A stretch of DNA of 15,453 bases from Pontibacterium sp049599735 (GTDB taxonomy: Bacteria > Pseudomonadota > Gammaproteobacteria > Pseudomonadales > Balneatricaceae), in the NCBI GenBank assembly GCA_049599735.1, contig JBMYOX010000066.1, positions 1 through 15,453 on the forward strand, in the 5' to 3' direction. This document shows positions 14,804 to 15,453 of this stretch, piece after piece. The translations under genes and the position numbers were made by a program. The number at the start of each line of letters is the position of its first letter. The stretch's first letter is position 1. Under the pieces are notes generated by a model. That model did not search any database, was not told the origin of the DNA, and saw only the letters and a list, made by a program, of their open reading frames with translations.

Positions 14804-15172
14804 TTAACCGATTACGCCGGACACCAGCCAGCTTAACAGGGAATCCAGGCCCCATAACATCAGACCCACAATCAGAACTACAACAACCACAATCGCTGTT
14901 GTCTGACCGGTTTCCTGACGCGTAGGCCATACAACCTTACGAATTTCTGATTTGGCTTCTTTGAAAAGATCAAAAAATGCCTGCCCCTTTGCGGTCTGAA
15001 CTGCCACATAACCTGCAATACCTGCAAGCACAAGGAGCGCTACCACACGATAGAATAATGACTCTTCCGCATAGATGGAATTACCTACCACCCCGACTGT
15101 GAGAATCAGCAGAACAACAGCCCACTTCAGAGCGTCGAATTTTGAACCTTCGGAAGTCACTTTAGAGTTCAC
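14804..15172 (-). CDS. secE: Protein translocase subunit SecE
   Basis: SecE clamps around SecY in the inner-membrane SecYEG channel that exports and inserts proteins. The 122-residue product is the three-helix form of gammaproteobacteria (E. coli 127). Hydrophobic segments lie at about 17-34, 41-59 and 92-118. The conserved cytoplasmic amphipathic region has EIRKVVWPTRQET (76-88), the family hallmark, just before the last segment. The start is GTG at 15172-15170 with a GAGG at 15181-15184, eight bases upstream. That GAGG may be held in a helix in the leader (15181-15234). It lies 67 bases after tRNA-Trp on what appears to be the same transcript and is coupled to nusG. Confidence 0.98.
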   Translation of the reverse strand: MNSKVTSEGSKFDALKWAVVLLILTVGVVGNSIYAEESLFYRVVALLVLAGIAGYVAVQTAKGQAFFDLFKEAKSEIRKVVWPTRQETGQTTAIVVVVVLIVGLMLWGLDSLLSWLVSGVIG

Positions 15173-15180
15173 GTTCGGAA

Positions 15181-15234
15181 CCTCAGGGTTTCAGAAAAGC
15201 TAATACGTTGATTACTGCGATGCCAACCCTGAAA
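15181..15234 (-). promoter_or_regulatory. Leader helix that may mask the secE ribosome binding site
   Basis: On the minus-strand RNA, 15225-15234 can pair with 15181-15190: eight Watson-Crick pairs plus two U-G pairs, closing a loop of 34 bases. The two terminal bases and the next two include the GAGG Shine-Dalgarno of secE. Folding would lower secE initiation. The 5' arm begins six bases after the tRNA-Trp CCA end, so cutting the tRNA out leaves it intact. The large loop makes stability uncertain. Confidence 0.4.
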
Positions 15235-15239
15235 AGGAT

Positions 15240-15315
<76 letters not shown>

Positions 15316-15342
15316 ACTGCTACTGCTTAAGTAGGGAGGCAC

Positions 15343-15371
15343 ATTATAGGCACCTCCCCGGCACTTAGCAA
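15343..15371 (-). promoter_or_regulatory. Strong sigma70 promoter for tRNA-Trp-secE-nusG
   Basis: On the minus strand TTGCTA (15371-15366), a 17-base spacer and a perfect TATAAT (15348-15343) precede tRNA-Trp. The expected start near 15336 leaves about 20 bases before the tRNA. The bases after the -10 (GTGCCTCCC) are GC-rich, as in stable-RNA promoters under stringent control. The -10 lies between arms of an imperfect inverted repeat (15331-15355). Confidence 0.85.
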
Positions 15372-15377
15372 TACCTG

Positions 15378-15400
15378 ATTATCGATTTTTATTCGATAAT
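15378..15400 (-). other. A-T-rich 8-bp hairpin over the tuf stop codon
   Basis: Arms 15393-15400 and 15378-15385 are perfectly complementary around a seven-base A-rich loop on the minus strand. The tuf TAA stop lies in the loop. No U-tract follows and the stem is weak, so it is not a good terminator. tuf transcripts could therefore run into tRNA-Trp and secE, or end by another route. Confidence 0.45.
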
Positions 15401-15453
15401 TTTAGATACAACACCAGCACCTACCGTACGACCACCTTCACGGATAGCGAAGC
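15389..15453 (-). CDS. tuf: Elongation factor Tu, C-terminal fragment (second tuf copy)
   Basis: Only the last 20 codons and the TAA stop lie inside the window; the gene continues past the right edge. The translation FAIREGGRTVGAGVVSKIIE is the end of the EF-Tu third beta-barrel domain (E. coli ends RTVGAGVVAKVLG). It lies just upstream, in the direction of transcription, of the tRNA-Trp promoter. The partial tuf at the other edge holds the opposite end of the gene, so the two copies cannot be compared here. Both are in the same direction, about 15 kb apart, as for the tufA/tufB pair of many gammaproteobacteria. Confidence 0.95.
   Translation of the reverse strand, partial: FAIREGGRTVGAGVVSKIIE

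Overview
This window is a chromosomal core-housekeeping block: the fused rif (RNA polymerase) and str (streptomycin/elongation factor) ribosomal gene clusters of a gammaproteobacterium. Every recognised gene lies on the minus strand, so the biological order runs from high to low coordinates: end of a tuf gene, tRNA-Trp(CCA), secE, nusG, rplK, rplA, rplJ, rplL, rpoB, rpoC, rpsL, rpsG, fusA, start of a second tuf gene. From memory, RpoB resembles Pseudomonas RpoB in its start and in regions where E. coli differs. The direct tuf - tRNA-Trp - secE order and the rpoC-rpsL junction are also of the Pseudomonadales/Oceanospirillales kind; in E. coli the two clusters are far apart. I cannot name the genus.

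Region by region. 15389-15453 is the last 20 codons and stop of one tuf. A strong sigma70-type promoter at 15343-15371 then drives tRNA-Trp, secE (translocon subunit) and nusG (transcription elongation factor). A terminator-like hairpin at 14211-14242 separates nusG from rplKA, whose leader holds a likely L1 autoregulatory site. The 220-base rplA-rplJ gap carries an L10-leader-type RNA and a candidate promoter. The 176-base rplL-rpoB gap carries the classic partial terminator (attenuator), which lets L7/L12 be made in excess over RNA polymerase. rpoB and rpoC are intact. The 119-base rpoC-rpsL gap has a promoter-like sequence, a perfect 12-bp inverted repeat and an intrinsic terminator. rpsL, rpsG, fusA and the second tuf follow, with a structured 138-base rpsL-rpsG gap that is a candidate S7 control site.

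Together the genes supply the translation machinery (L11, L1, L10, L7/L12, S12, S7, EF-G, EF-Tu, tRNA-Trp), the two large catalytic subunits of RNA polymerase, its factor NusG, and SecE. The non-coding gaps are mainly feedback and stoichiometry controls. No gene is broken, and the drug-target residues I checked in RpoB and S12 are the sensitive-type ones.

I found no mobile element, CRISPR array, defence system or unknown gene, and no gene-free stretch above 300 bases. The observations worth a second look are all in the intergenic RNA/DNA structures. The long plus-strand open frames lie opposite conserved genes and are shadows.
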